64,000 nucleotides of DNA from Desulforhopalus vacuolatus (GCF_016918505.1 NZ_JAFFPZ010000007.1:99938-163937), one strand, 5' to 3'. Numbered from the stretch's first letter, positions 8,785 through 18,046 are shown. Notes: a model not told the origin generated them from the letters alone. Translations and numbers: made by a program.

Positions 8785-9612
8785 TTATTTCTCGCCCTTG
8801 AATTTCGCATAACTCTGTTTTTCCATCTCGGTGTAGGAGTGGAGACGGAGCATCAATTCACCAAAATCAACCTTGTGGGCATCGAATTCGGGGCCGTCTA
8901 CACAGGCAAATTTTGTCTCGCCGCCTACCGAAACCCGACAGCAGCCGCACATGCCCGTTCCGTCTACCATGATCGGGTTGAGAGACACGAGAGTATGTAT
9001 TCCCTGTGGGCGGGTCATTTCGGCTACCGCCCGCATCATTGGTACCGGCCCAATGGCAACCACCATTTTGATATCCTCATTCTCAATCTTCTCTTTAAGG
9101 ATGTCGGTGACAAAACCATGATGGCCATAGGAACCATCGTCGGTGCAGATGTGCAGTGTGTTCGAGGCTTTTGTCATCAGATCTTCAAGAATGATCAGGT
9201 CTTTGTTCCGCGCGCCGGTAATAGCGGTAACATCGTTGCCGATTTCCTTCAGCGCCCGGGTAATGGGATGGAGCACCGCGACACCTGTACCACCACCGAC
9301 ACAGACCACTTTGCCCACCTTTTCCAGATGAGTGGGGCGTCCGAGGGGACCGATGACATCCATGAAGCTGTCGCCGACCTTAAGATCGGCGAAGGTGGCG
9401 GTAGAGCGACCAATTATCATATAGACGATGGTAATCGTCCCTTTTTCAAGATTGGTGTCGGCCATGGTCAGGGGAATGCGTTCCCCTGTTTCATTGGCTT
9501 TGAGGATGACAAACTGCCCTGGCTTTGCCTTTTTTGCGATCAGCGGAGCTTCGATTTCGTTGAGAATGACAGTTCCCTGTCCCAGCTCCTCACGGTGGAC
9601 TATCTTGAACAT
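8785..9612 (-). CDS. nfnA: Ferredoxin-NADP reductase subunit NfnA
   Basis: This is the small NAD-binding subunit of NfnAB, related to dihydroorotate dehydrogenase electron-transfer subunits. The start at 9612 (MFKIVHREELGQGT) is chosen because AAGGAG precedes it and the resulting 275 residues fit the family; the open frame extends further without homology. An FAD-binding R-x-P-L-T segment (ERIPLTMAD), the nucleotide motif CVGGGTGVAVLHP, and a C-terminal [2Fe-2S] cysteine group (GTGMCGCCRVSVGG, then KFACVDGPEF) are visible. It is the first gene of the nfnAB operon. In sulfate reducers such pairs balance NADPH, NADH and ferredoxin pools. Confidence 0.9.
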   Translation of the reverse strand: MFKIVHREELGQGTVILNEIEAPLIAKKAKPGQFVILKANETGERIPLTMADTNLEKGTITIVYMIIGRSTATFADLKVGDSFMDVIGPLGRPTHLEKVGKVVCVGGGTGVAVLHPITRALKEIGNDVTAITGARNKDLIILEDLMTKASNTLHICTDDGSYGHHGFVTDILKEKIENEDIKMVVAIGPVPMMRAVAEMTRPQGIHTLVSLNPIMVDGTGMCGCCRVSVGGETKFACVDGPEFDAHKVDFGELMLRLHSYTEMEKQSYAKFKGEK

Positions 9613-9760
9613 GCGGTCTCCTTGATTAAAAAAAATGGGTACCTTGAAAGGTGCCCGGAGGTAACGTCTCCAGCGCTTGAAAATTAAGCACGAAATAAAT
9701 TGAAACGCAATATCTATTGGATTGAGAGATATTTCTACTTGAGCAAACACTGCTTGTGTA

Positions 9761-10219
9761 ATACCATTCCTATTAAGTTATACCCGTTTTGTCTCCTGTT
9801 TATCCATTCATGGTTACAAAAGGAACCACGAATGGACACGAATAAACACGAATTATTACTGAAAAAACCATAAGAGAATGCCCTTGTAGTTGAATGCGGT
9901 CTGTTCTCATGCTCCTGGTAAACCACGGAAGACACGGAAAGCACGGAATATGAGAGCGTAAAACGATCAACCCCGACTTTCGGATGACTCCCAAAGTTGA
10001 TTACTACTCCTGGTGCACTGTACGGCTTAACTTCGGATACAAACGTTTTCGTTTAATGCGTTGTCCCTGTTCGTGAAAATTCGTGTCCATTCGTGGTTAC
10101 AAACTGCAAAAGGAATCACGAATGGACACGGATAAACACGAATTATTACTCATTCGTCATCGCCAAAAAAGATGCCTGCGCAGTCGCGTTCTCTGGTCAA
10201 TACAAAGTGTAAATGGTAT
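9761..10219 (+). repeat. Dispersed modular intergenic repeat, long copy R2 (459 bp)
   Basis: The element has ATACCATT / AATGGTAT termini. The left part (ATACCATTCCTATTAAGTTA, TCCTGTTTATCCATTC, CGAATGGACACGAA) and the right half (about 10005-10219) are nearly identical to the reverse complement of 30455-30924, while the middle (about 9900-10005) differs. No gene is visible between 9613 and 10566; short open frames inside this copy recur in the other copy and look non-coding. Confidence 0.9.
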
Positions 10220-10315
10220 AATATATACCGCTATTTCCTTTTGTAATGTATTATTTCACGGAATCATAAAGAGAGAAATACGGAGAAAACGTTTTCCCGG
10301 TGCATTTTTGACAAA

Positions 10316-10350
10316 AAAAGCCCGGACTCAAATATTGAGTCCGGGCTTTT
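10316..10350. terminator. Strong bidirectional intrinsic terminator downstream of the hyp/dsrE operon
   Basis: A perfect 16-bp stem, AAAAGCCCGGACTCAA (10316-10331) with its complement (10335-10350), encloses a 3-nt loop. The A-run on the left and T-run on the right allow function on either strand. The hyp-dsrE transcript comes from the right. Confidence 0.85.
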
Positions 10351-10560
<210 letters not shown>

Positions 10561-10566
10561 CAGGGT

Positions 10567-10911
10567 TTAAAAGGTTACGATCGTATAGCCCTCAGCCTGA
10601 TACTCTGCCATAGAAGGATGGCCGCTCATATCGCCGAGAAGAGCGAGACCTGACTGCTCTACTTCGTCCAGTACGCCCATTTTGGCAGAACAGGCGCGGC
10701 AGACGCCGTCGATGATTCCGGCTTTTTTTACCTTGAGATAGAGTTTATGGAAGGGGTTGGCTTCTTCCTCCAGCTGCGGTACCAGTTTTACCGCCATTCC
10801 CTCAATAACGATTTTAACCTCATCACCGCGCTCCTTCATATCCATCCCGTTGAGAAGCACATGGACAAAGCACATGAATTCACCGTTAAAAGCATAGAGA
10901 CAATTCTTCAT
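10567..10911 (-). CDS. DsrE-family small protein
   Basis: This 114-residue protein resembles the DsrE/DsrF-like fold, whose members act in sulfur-transfer relays or as small cytoplasmic proteins of unknown role. It shows the usual pattern of an N-terminal beta strand (CLYAFNGEFMCFVHVLLN), a KIVIEG strand, and a region with two cysteines (GVCRACSAKMG) where catalytic Cys residues often lie. It follows hypB by 33 bp on the same strand and ends the hyp operon. A role with hydrogenase maturation or sulfur metabolism is only suggested by position. Confidence 0.75.
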   Translation of the reverse strand: MKNCLYAFNGEFMCFVHVLLNGMDMKERGDEVKIVIEGMAVKLVPQLEEEANPFHKLYLKVKKAGIIDGVCRACSAKMGVLDEVEQSGLALLGDMSGHPSMAEYQAEGYTIVTF

Positions 10912-10944
10912 GACGACTCCTTTGCTGAATTTTATGCGGTTTGC

Positions 10945-11727
10945 CTATTCGGTCACCGCGAATTTCTTCACCAGCTCCCGCAGGTAAGAGAGCCAGGCAT
11001 CCATCCCCTCACCAGAGGTGGAGCAGAGCTCCATGGTTCGCAGATGGGGATTAATCTTTTTTGCGTCGTGCAGGGCATCTTCGCATTTGAAATCGAAGTA
11101 GGGCAAGAGATCGCATTTGGTGATGACAAAGGTCTGGGAACTGGAAAATGCCTTGGGGTATTTGGCCGGTTTATCCGGACCTTCCGGCACAGAGACCAGA
11201 ACCACACGTTCGTCTTCACCGATATCAAAGCTGGCAGGGCAGACGAGGTTGCCGACATTTTCAATGAAAAGGAGCTGGATATCCCCGCCTCCTTCTTCTT
11301 TGCAGAGCCGCCGATAGCCTTTATGGACCATGGCGGCGTCAAGGTGGCAGGCGCCGCCGGTGGTGAGCTGAATGGTTGGAACTCCTTTGGCCCGGATACG
11401 TTCGGCGTCACGTTCGGTCTCAATGTCGCCTTCGATAACGCCGATGTTGATCTCTCCCCTCAGCGCATCGATAGTGTGTTCCAGCAAAGTGGTCTTACCA
11501 GAGCCGGGACTGCTGATAAGGTTGATGGCGACAATGCCATCTTCACGAAAATCTTCGCGGTTGGTATCGGCCAGCGCGTTGTTGGTGGCGAAAAGGGAAG
11601 TTTCAACGTCCACGGTTTTTGATTTATGGTTGTGGTCATGATCATGGGTATGATCGTGATTCTGGTCGTGAGAATGACTGTGAGAATGGTCGTGGTCGTG
11701 AGAGCCGCAGCCGCATACATCGCACAT
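10945..11727 (-). CDS. hypB: Hydrogenase nickel incorporation GTPase HypB
   Basis: HypB is the GTPase that, with HypA, delivers nickel to the [NiFe] hydrogenase large subunit. The N-terminus carries the high-affinity nickel motif MCDVCGCG, then a histidine-rich stretch of about 25 residues (HDHDHSHSHSHD and onward) likely to store nickel. A P-loop SSPGSGKTTLL lies near residue 72. GDIETERDAERI, the metal-site region GGACHLDAAMV and ENVGNLVCP are all conserved. The 260-residue length is normal for the His-rich form. It lies 45 bp after hypA. Confidence 0.96.
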   Translation of the reverse strand: MCDVCGCGSHDHDHSHSHSHDQNHDHTHDHDHNHKSKTVDVETSLFATNNALADTNREDFREDGIVAINLISSPGSGKTTLLEHTIDALRGEINIGVIEGDIETERDAERIRAKGVPTIQLTTGGACHLDAAMVHKGYRRLCKEEGGGDIQLLFIENVGNLVCPASFDIGEDERVVLVSVPEGPDKPAKYPKAFSSSQTFVITKCDLLPYFDFKCEDALHDAKKINPHLRTMELCSTSGEGMDAWLSYLRELVKKFAVTE

Positions 11728-11772
11728 GGTGTACCTCTTGTATATTTGATGGGAAGAGTCCGGGCCAGCCGG

Positions 11773-12120
11773 TTACTCCATTTCAACCTGTTGTAACACT
11801 ATATCATTTCCGCCGGAGACAGGGGTGAGAAAATCGTCTCCACAGAGCTCGCAGACGCCGGGTTCCAGTTTGTCCCGTTCCTGAATATGGCCGCAGAGGC
11901 ATTGATAGCGGGGGGGCGGGGTTACGAGGATCAGTTGTGCACCGTTGGCCCAGGGCTCGCAATCGCGCATGACGTCGAAGGCGAACTCGAAGGAGTCGGT
12001 TACCACCCCCGCAAAGGGTCCGATCTCTACTTTGACAGTGAGAATCTTCTTCGCGTTGTTCTGGCGCAGCAGCTCTTCAAGCTGAGCAAAAAGATTTTGG
12101 ACGAGGGAGAGTTCGTGCAT
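11773..12120 (-). CDS. hypA: Hydrogenase nickel insertion protein HypA
   Basis: HypA is the nickel chaperone that partners HypB. The N-terminal MHELSLVQ contains the conserved nickel-ligand His2 and Glu3. A zinc-binding pair is visible as CLCG and CELCGDDF (residues about 74-97). The length of 115 residues is standard. It lies 12 bp downstream of hypE in the hyp operon. Confidence 0.95.
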   Translation of the reverse strand: MHELSLVQNLFAQLEELLRQNNAKKILTVKVEIGPFAGVVTDSFEFAFDVMRDCEPWANGAQLILVTPPPRYQCLCGHIQERDKLEPGVCELCGDDFLTPVSGGNDIVLQQVEME

Positions 12121-12132
12121 GGTGGCTCCTTT

Positions 12133-13155
12133 TCAGCAGATTCTCGGCAGGGCCATCCCCTGCAGAGGGGCGACCATTCGCCGACCGCCTGTGACGGTGC
12201 GCAGGATGAGGCTGGCAGTGCGTATCTTCTCTTCGCGGTGGACGCGACCGAGGATAACGGCTTCTTCCCCCTCCGGCAGGCTGCGCAAGACGGCCAGTGC
12301 TTCGTCGGCCCGCTCTCCCTGTACCACGGCGAGCATCTTTCCTTCATTGGCGAGGTAGAGAGGCTCAAGACCGAGCAGTTCACAGGCCGCCTGCACCTGC
12401 GGGCGCACCGGCAGGACCGTTTCTTCCACTTCAAGGGCGAGACCGCCGCCAAGCAGTTCATTGATTACCGTGGCAACGCCGCCTCGGGTGGGATCACGCA
12501 TGACGTGGACATCCCCGCCGAGTTTTTCCAGCAGTGCAGCAGAGAGGCGGTGGAGGGGACGGGTGTCGCTCTGCAGGTCTCCCTGCAGTTCTACGCCGGC
12601 CTGACGGGTCATAATGGTAATGCCGTGATCGCCGAGGGTGCCGGAGAGGAGCACGGCGTCCCCCTCACGGATACGGGCCGGGCTGAGAAAGCAGTTACCG
12701 GCCACTGCACCGATACCGGAGGTGTTGATGAAGATCTTGTCCCCCTTGCCGCGTGGTACCACTTTGGTGTCGCCGGTGACGATGTTTACTCCGGCTTCTC
12801 TGCAGGCGGTGCTGATGGAATCAATGATGCGGGCGAGTGTCTCCAGTTCCAGTCCCTCTTCCAGAATAAGGCCGAGACTCAGTGCCAGGGGGCGGGCTCC
12901 GGCCATGGCGAGGTCGTTGATGGTGCCGTGGACGGCGAGTTTTCCGATGTCTCCTCCGGGAAAGAAGAGGGGGTCGACCACATAGCTGTCAGTGGTAAAG
13001 GCGGGGCGGAATCCGGGGGGCAGTTCAGCAAGCAGGGCAGAGTCGCCGCCTTCGGCCAGGGCAGGATTGCCGAGTCGGCTGTAGATCACCTCTTCCAGCA
13101 GTCTGCGGCTGGCGAGGCCACCGCTGCCGTGGTCGAGAAGGACAGTATCAGACAT
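12133..13155 (-). CDS. hypE: Hydrogenase maturation carbamoyl dehydratase HypE
   Basis: HypE dehydrates the carbamoyl group on its C-terminal cysteine to make the cyanide ligand of the NiFe site. The start at 13155 (MSDTVLLDHGSGGLASR) is supported by GGAG 6 bp upstream. The open frame continues about 106 codons further on, but that part only overlaps hypD. The PurM-like core shows FTTDSYVV and MRDPTRGGVATVINEL, and the protein ends with PRIC, the C-terminal cysteine motif that carries the thiocarbamate. At 340 residues it is full length. It overlaps the hypD stop by 8 bp. Confidence 0.95.
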   Translation of the reverse strand: MSDTVLLDHGSGGLASRRLLEEVIYSRLGNPALAEGGDSALLAELPPGFRPAFTTDSYVVDPLFFPGGDIGKLAVHGTINDLAMAGARPLALSLGLILEEGLELETLARIIDSISTACREAGVNIVTGDTKVVPRGKGDKIFINTSGIGAVAGNCFLSPARIREGDAVLLSGTLGDHGITIMTRQAGVELQGDLQSDTRPLHRLSAALLEKLGGDVHVMRDPTRGGVATVINELLGGGLALEVEETVLPVRPQVQAACELLGLEPLYLANEGKMLAVVQGERADEALAVLRSLPEGEEAVILGRVHREEKIRTASLILRTVTGGRRMVAPLQGMALPRIC

Positions 13156-14281
13156 TATTTTCTCCATACTTGTAATGTGCCGCGCAGACGCCTTCGCTGG
13201 ACACCATGCAGGGACCGATGGGCTGCGAGGGGGTACAGGCTCTGCCAAAGAGCGGACACTCCTGCGGGGAGATCCGGCCGCGCAGGACTTCACCGCAACG
13301 GCAGCCTTTCGGGGATTTTTCATCTCCAGCGACGGGATCAAAGGGGAAGATGCGTCCGGCATCGAAACGGCGGTATTTTTCGCGGATGGCAAGGCCGCTT
13401 TCGGGAAGAATACCGAGACCGCGCCAGAGTGTGTCGCAGGGCTCGAAGACTTCTGCCACCATGGCCTGCGCACGGGGATTGCCGTCTTTGTGGACGGCGC
13501 GTGGATAGGCGTTTTCTACTTTTGCCTCTCCCTTCTGCAGCTGGGCGATAATCATCAGCAGTGCCTCAAGCAGATCGGCGGCCTCGAAACCCGCCACTAC
13601 CGAAGCAAGGTGAAATTTCTCTGCCAGCGGCCGCCAGACATTGACCCCGATGATGGTGCAGACGTGTCCGGGACAGAGAAGGGCGTCGAGACGCAGCTCA
13701 GGGTCGGCGAAGAGGGCGTCAAGGGGCTTCAACATTGTCTTTTGACAGGGGGCGACGAGGAAGTTGTCGACTTTTCCGCGTTCAGCAGCGAGAAGGGTTG
13801 CGGCGATGGTCGGACTGGTTGTCTCAAAGCCGACTCCGGCAAAGATAATCACTTCGTCGGGGTGGGCGATGGCCAGTTTCAGGGCATCCATGGGAGAGTA
13901 GACGATACTTACCAGGGCTCCGGCGGCACTGGCCGCAGCGAGGGAAGAGGTGTTGCCGGGGACCCGGAAGAGGTCGCCGAAGATGGCGAGGCGAACAGTT
14001 CTTCTCCGGCCGCCATCTTCAATTTCACCCGCTCGGGCAATCTCGATAAAGTAATCCATGTGGCTGCCGGCGGTAACACAGACCGGACACCCCGGGCCGG
14101 AGACCAGCTCCACTTCTTTTGGCAGGATGGACTTCAGTCCACTCTGGAAAATGGCCATGGTATGGGTACCGCAGACCTCCATGATGCGCGCGGGCCGGTT
14201 GAGAGTGGTAATTTCGGCGAGCAGGCGCTTTACGAGGGGGCGGACGAGGGCAGTCTCCCGGTATTCTTCAGCATGTTTCAC
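13148..14281 (-). CDS. hypD: Hydrogenase maturation iron-sulfur scaffold HypD
   Basis: HypD is the [4Fe-4S] scaffold on which the Fe(CN)2CO unit is assembled with HypC. Visible landmarks are IMEVCGTHTMAIFQSG, the Cys pair in SGPGCPVCVT, FAGVGFETTSPT, a PGHVCTIIG segment and a C-terminal cysteine-rich part (CRCGEVLRG, CPLFGRAC). The 377-residue length is normal. It overlaps hypC by 4 bp and hypE by 8 bp. Confidence 0.96.
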   Translation of the reverse strand: MKHAEEYRETALVRPLVKRLLAEITTLNRPARIMEVCGTHTMAIFQSGLKSILPKEVELVSGPGCPVCVTAGSHMDYFIEIARAGEIEDGGRRRTVRLAIFGDLFRVPGNTSSLAAASAAGALVSIVYSPMDALKLAIAHPDEVIIFAGVGFETTSPTIAATLLAAERGKVDNFLVAPCQKTMLKPLDALFADPELRLDALLCPGHVCTIIGVNVWRPLAEKFHLASVVAGFEAADLLEALLMIIAQLQKGEAKVENAYPRAVHKDGNPRAQAMVAEVFEPCDTLWRGLGILPESGLAIREKYRRFDAGRIFPFDPVAGDEKSPKGCRCGEVLRGRISPQECPLFGRACTPSQPIGPCMVSSEGVCAAHYKYGENNV

Positions 14282-14538
14282 TGTACCCAGCCACCTCCCT
14301 GCTCAACCATCTCCCGGAGAAACTCAAGGTTCTTCAGGGCTTCCTCCTCTTCGAGGGCATGGATGGCAAAGCCTGCGTGAATAATAAGGTAGTCCCCCAC
14401 CTTCGGCCACTGGTCAATAATATCGAGGCGCACCTCACGGCTTATGCCGTCGGCGTCAACAGTGGCGACCTGGTTGCTCAGGATGTCATCCGGATCGCCT
14501 TGAATGGCGGTTACTTTCATTGGAAGTGCCAGACACAT
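14278..14538 (-). CDS. hypC: Hydrogenase maturation chaperone HypC
   Basis: HypC is a small chaperone that carries the Fe(CN)2CO moiety with HypD and binds the hydrogenase large-subunit precursor. The N-terminal MCLALPMKV contains the essential Cys2, exposed after Met removal. GDYLIIHAGFAIHALEEEEA is the conserved second motif. The 86-residue length is typical. It lies 124 bp after hypF and overlaps hypD by 4 bp (ATGA). Confidence 0.95.
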   Translation of the reverse strand: MCLALPMKVTAIQGDPDDILSNQVATVDADGISREVRLDIIDQWPKVGDYLIIHAGFAIHALEEEEALKNLEFLREMVEQGGGWVQ

Positions 14539-14662
14539 ATCTTTTATCCTCTCCTGTACGTGTTCAGTAAATATTTTGCGATGTATAAAAAGAATTCGAT
14601 AAATTAGTTACATCTGCTGCAGTTGACAAGGGGAAATGGCCATTAAGTCGTTTGTTTTTCTG

Positions 14663-16963
14663 TTATTGACTTTCAGCAGACTTCTTTTCGGTGGAAGCCA
14701 TGATCCCTCCGACAAGTGCCTGGCCCGCCGCCAGCCCGCCGTCATTCATTGGCAGCAGTTCTCCGGCAAAGACGTCCATCTTTTCTTCGCGCAGCAGATG
14801 AAACAGTGCTTCAAGCAACAGGCGATTTTGCATGCACCCGCCGGAGAGAACGATCTGCGATACTCGTGTTGTTCGCGCCGCTGCCACCGCGCGGGCGGCG
14901 AAGGCGGCGGCCAGCCAGGCGTGAAAATCGCGGGCGAGGCGGGCGCGGGATTCTCTGCTGCGGGTGAGCATCATCTCAAGGATCGGGCCGGAATGGATCT
15001 CTCCGTTGCCTGTGTCAGTACTGGCGTAAAAACTCTCCAGTGTTGAAAGCCACTCTCTTCTGTCTGTTATTGCAGAATTCGCCAGTGCCTCCATTTCCAT
15101 GGCGGCTTCTCCCTCATAACTCATCTGTTGACAGACGCCGAGCAGCGAAGCGACAGCATCAAAGAGACGGCCGGCACTGCTGGTCTGCGGTGCGGGCAGG
15201 CCCGCGCCAAGCATCTTCTGCAATATCTGCCATTCCTGGGGTACGCTCTGCTGCCATCCGGCGGGCGGCCTCAAGATGTTGCAGGAGTGCAGCGCCGCCA
15301 GCCCCATGCGCCATGGTTCTACCGCAGCCTTGTCACCGCCGGGCATCGGCAGGAGGGAAAGATGGGCGAGGCGCTCACTGTTGTGAAGGGTGACATGGAG
15401 CAGCTCGCCGCCCCAGATGGTACCGTCTTCGCCGAGGCCGGTGCCGTCAAGAACGATGGCGATGGCCTCCTCAAGGCCGTGCTCTGCCATTACTGCGGCG
15501 GCGTGGGCGTGGTGGTGCTGTACCTTGTAGAGGGGCAGGCCGAGTCCCTCGGCGTAGCGAGTGGAGGGCAGGTCCGGGTGAAGGTCGCAGACTGCCACCT
15601 GTGGCTCAATGTGGTAGAGCTTCTGGAGGTGGGTGATGGACTCGACATAAAAATCAAAATTGGCTGGATTTTCCAGTTTACCGATGTGTTGTCCGGGAAT
15701 GAGACGGTGGCCCTCGGCGAGGCAGAAATTGTTCTTCATTGACGCCCCGCAGGCGAGCAGGGGCGGTAATTCGTGTACAAGATGCAGGCTGTTGGGGGTG
15801 TAGCCACGGCTGCGCCGCAGGAGGCGTGGGGCGTTGGCAGCGATCCGGACAACGGAGTCATCTACCCGGGTGAGAATCTCGCGGTTGTGATGAAGAAAGA
15901 GGTCAGCAATATCACTGAGCTCCCTTTTTGCCTCTGCGCGGTCCCGGCAGATCGGGTTGCCGTGATGGTTGCCGGAGGTCATTACCAGAAAGGGCGGACA
16001 GGCGGAGTGGGCGAGGAGGAGGCTGTGCAGCGGGGTGGAAGGGCGCATGACACCTGTTTCTCTGATATGCGGCGCAATGTTTGCCGCGAGCCGGCCTTTT
16101 TTCCCTGTAAAAAGAACGATGGGAGCCTGCGGTGAGTGGAACAGTTCCAGCTCCACACCCTTTATCTCGCAGATTTCATCAAGGCGTTCCGTCTGACACA
16201 TGATGGCCAGCGGTTTGGCAGGGCGCTGTTTCCGGAGACGCAGGCGGGCGACCGCCTCTTTGCTGCAGGCGTCGACTGCAAGGTGGTACCCGCCGAGGCC
16301 GCGAATGGCGATTATTTTTCCGGCGGCCAGCGCTTCCGCCGCTGCGGCCAGCGGTTCTCCTTGTGCACCATCGAGTTCGAGCTGTGGTCCGCAGAGGGGG
16401 CAGGCGTTGGGCTGGGCGTGGAAGCGACGGCTGGAGGGATCGTCATATTCACGCTGGCAGGCCTCGCATAAGGGAAAGACGTTCATTGAGGTCTTGGAAC
16501 GGTCGTAGGGAACCTCGTTGACGATGGTGTAGCGTGGACCGCAGTCGGTGCAGTTGGTAAAGGGATAGTTAAAACGGCGGTTGCGGGGATCAACTATTTC
16601 AGCTGCACATTTTTCGCAGAGACAGATATCGGCGGGAATTTCAGCATTTGCGTTTTCCGGGGTGTTGCTGTGGAGTATGGTGAAGTTCTCCGCTGAGAAG
16701 AGAGACCGTTCTTCAATGCTGAAGGTGTCGATACGGGCGAGCGGCGGGATATCACTCCACAGACGGCGGAGGAATTCCGGCAACTTTTCTCCACATCCTG
16801 TAATTACTACCCCGGAGCCATCGTTACGTACCGAACCTGAGATGTTCAGTTCCTTCGCAAGCCGATAGACAAAGGGGCGAAAACCTACTCCCTGAACAAT
16901 ACCGGTAATCTGTACGAGAGCAGAGTGATGAGTGTTCATTTTTTGTTCTGAATTGAGTATCAT
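14663..16963 (-). CDS. hypF: Carbamoyltransferase HypF
   Basis: HypF makes the carbamoyl donor for cyanide-ligand synthesis from carbamoyl phosphate. Domains in order are an acylphosphatase-like domain (GIVQGVGFRPFVYRL, near residue 20), two zinc-finger motifs (CLCEKCAAEI with NCTDCGP, and CEACQREY with ACPLCGP), a YrdC-like domain (IRGLGGYHLAVDA), and a C-terminal Kae1-like carbamoyltransferase domain (QHHHAHAAAVMAEH, DGTGLGEDGTIWGGE). The 766-residue length is full. The start at 16963 has only a weak GAGTG site; the ATG at 16939 (MNTHHSALVQ) is a possible alternative. It heads the hyp operon, divergent from the gene at 17006. Confidence 0.94.
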   Translation of the reverse strand: MILNSEQKMNTHHSALVQITGIVQGVGFRPFVYRLAKELNISGSVRNDGSGVVITGCGEKLPEFLRRLWSDIPPLARIDTFSIEERSLFSAENFTILHSNTPENANAEIPADICLCEKCAAEIVDPRNRRFNYPFTNCTDCGPRYTIVNEVPYDRSKTSMNVFPLCEACQREYDDPSSRRFHAQPNACPLCGPQLELDGAQGEPLAAAAEALAAGKIIAIRGLGGYHLAVDACSKEAVARLRLRKQRPAKPLAIMCQTERLDEICEIKGVELELFHSPQAPIVLFTGKKGRLAANIAPHIRETGVMRPSTPLHSLLLAHSACPPFLVMTSGNHHGNPICRDRAEAKRELSDIADLFLHHNREILTRVDDSVVRIAANAPRLLRRSRGYTPNSLHLVHELPPLLACGASMKNNFCLAEGHRLIPGQHIGKLENPANFDFYVESITHLQKLYHIEPQVAVCDLHPDLPSTRYAEGLGLPLYKVQHHHAHAAAVMAEHGLEEAIAIVLDGTGLGEDGTIWGGELLHVTLHNSERLAHLSLLPMPGGDKAAVEPWRMGLAALHSCNILRPPAGWQQSVPQEWQILQKMLGAGLPAPQTSSAGRLFDAVASLLGVCQQMSYEGEAAMEMEALANSAITDRREWLSTLESFYASTDTGNGEIHSGPILEMMLTRSRESRARLARDFHAWLAAAFAARAVAAARTTRVSQIVLSGGCMQNRLLLEALFHLLREEKMDVFAGELLPMNDGGLAAGQALVGGIMASTEKKSAESQ

Positions 16964-17005
16964 TTCACTCTTTTACTCAATTTCTTCAGCCCTGTATGTG
17001 AAATC

Positions 17006-17830
17006 ATGTCCACTCATCTGAAAAAACTTCTCGCTTCGCGTCTTTCCGCAGATGAACTCGACCAGCTCGTCGGCAGTTTCGATGTGGTGGGCGATATCGC
17101 CGTCGTCATCATTCCCACACCGCTGCTTCATCGCAGCGGGCTGATCGCCGAAGCGATTCTTTCCACCAGCCATCATCTCCGCACGGTCTTGCGCCGCGCC
17201 GGTGTGTACAGTGGAGAATTTCGCACTCTGCCGCTGGAATGTATCGGCGGAGAAGCCCGCAGGGAGACGGAAGTACGGGAGTTTGGTCTGCGTTATCGGC
17301 TCAACCTTGAAACCTGTTACTTCTCAGTGCGCAGCGGCGTAGAGCGCCAGCGCATAGCCGGAATGGTGAAGACTGAAGAAAGGGTTCTGGTACTCTTCTC
17401 CGGTATTGCACCTTTTCCGTTGATGATCGCCCGCGATGGCGGAGCGCAGGTTATTGGCGTGGAGAAAAATCCGGCCGCGCACCGTTATGCCGTAGAAAAC
17501 GTGCGACGTAACCGACTGGAATCCCTTATTACCCTTTATTGCATGGATGCGGCGGATTTTCTCAGTCATGCGGAAACAACCTTTCACCGTATTGTCATGC
17601 CGCTGCCCAGGGGAGGCGATCTCTTTCTTCCAGCCGCGTTGCGGGCACTGCGTCCCGGGGGAACGCTTCATTTCTACAGGATGGCGAAAATGGAGGAGTG
17701 CAGTGCTGTCTCTGCCATTCTGCGACAGCAGGCCACCGCAGCGGGGCACTGTGTCAGCAGAATTACCTGCACGAAGGCGGGCCACTGCGGCAACAGGTCC
17801 TTTCGCTGGTGTTTTGATACAGAGATGTAA
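17006..17830 (+). CDS. Trm5/Met-10-like class I SAM-dependent tRNA methyltransferase
   Basis: The protein resembles archaeal/eukaryotic Trm5, which makes m1G37 in tRNA, and its Taw2/Met-10 relatives. Visible parts are an N-terminal region with LLHRSGLIAEAIL, and a Rossmann methyltransferase core with the SAM motif VLVLFSGIAPFPLMIA (near residue 130), the acidic post-I motif VIGVEKNPAA, and the catalytic-loop sequence HRIVMPLPRGGDLFLPAA. That MPLP element matches the Trm5 NLP/MPLP motif. At 274 residues it is shorter than most Trm5 proteins, so the N-terminal domain is reduced. Bacteria normally use the unrelated TrmD for this modification. Substrate and position of methylation are inferred, not shown. 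Confidence 0.75.
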   Translation: MSTHLKKLLASRLSADELDQLVGSFDVVGDIAVVIIPTPLLHRSGLIAEAILSTSHHLRTVLRRAGVYSGEFRTLPLECIGGEARRETEVREFGLRYRLNLETCYFSVRSGVERQRIAGMVKTEERVLVLFSGIAPFPLMIARDGGAQVIGVEKNPAAHRYAVENVRRNRLESLITLYCMDAADFLSHAETTFHRIVMPLPRGGDLFLPAALRALRPGGTLHFYRMAKMEECSAVSAILRQQATAAGHCVSRITCTKAGHCGNRSFRWCFDTEM

Positions 17831-17837
17831 TAGCGAA

Positions 17838-17875
17838 ATAAAAAAAAGGGCCAGCGGAAATTTCCCGACGGCCCT
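17838..17875 (-). terminator. Hairpin with T-tract on the minus strand
   Basis: GGGCC (17848-17852) pairs with GGCCC (17870-17874) around an internal GGAAATTTCC. The plus-strand A-run at 17838-17847 becomes a T-tract for leftward transcription, so this would act as a second stop for the mdh transcript. Confidence 0.5.
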
Positions 17876-18000
17876 CTCATGCAATTCTTAAAATAATTCG
17901 ATGATCTACATAAAGAAACATTGAATGTCCGGTCTTTCGCTCATCTCCTTCTGTCCTCGAATATGAACGAAATACAAACTTCTTCAAAGTACTTTTTATC

Positions 18001-18038
18001 GGAAGGTGCCCCGCACAAAGACGGGGCACCTTCCTTTT
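18001..18038. terminator. Terminator between the convergent Trm5-like gene and mdh
   Basis: A perfect 13-bp stem GGAAGGTGCCCCG / CGGGGCACCTTCC (18001-18013 with 18022-18034) with an 8-nt loop is followed by TTTTCG on the plus strand. It starts 13 bp beyond the mdh stop, so it can serve both converging transcripts. Confidence 0.75.
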
Positions 18039-18046
18039 CGAACAAA

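Noticed and set aside
11887..13551. 554-codon plus-strand frame across hypA/hypE/hypD
   Set aside because: It runs antisense to three certain genes and crosses their boundaries; composition explains its length.
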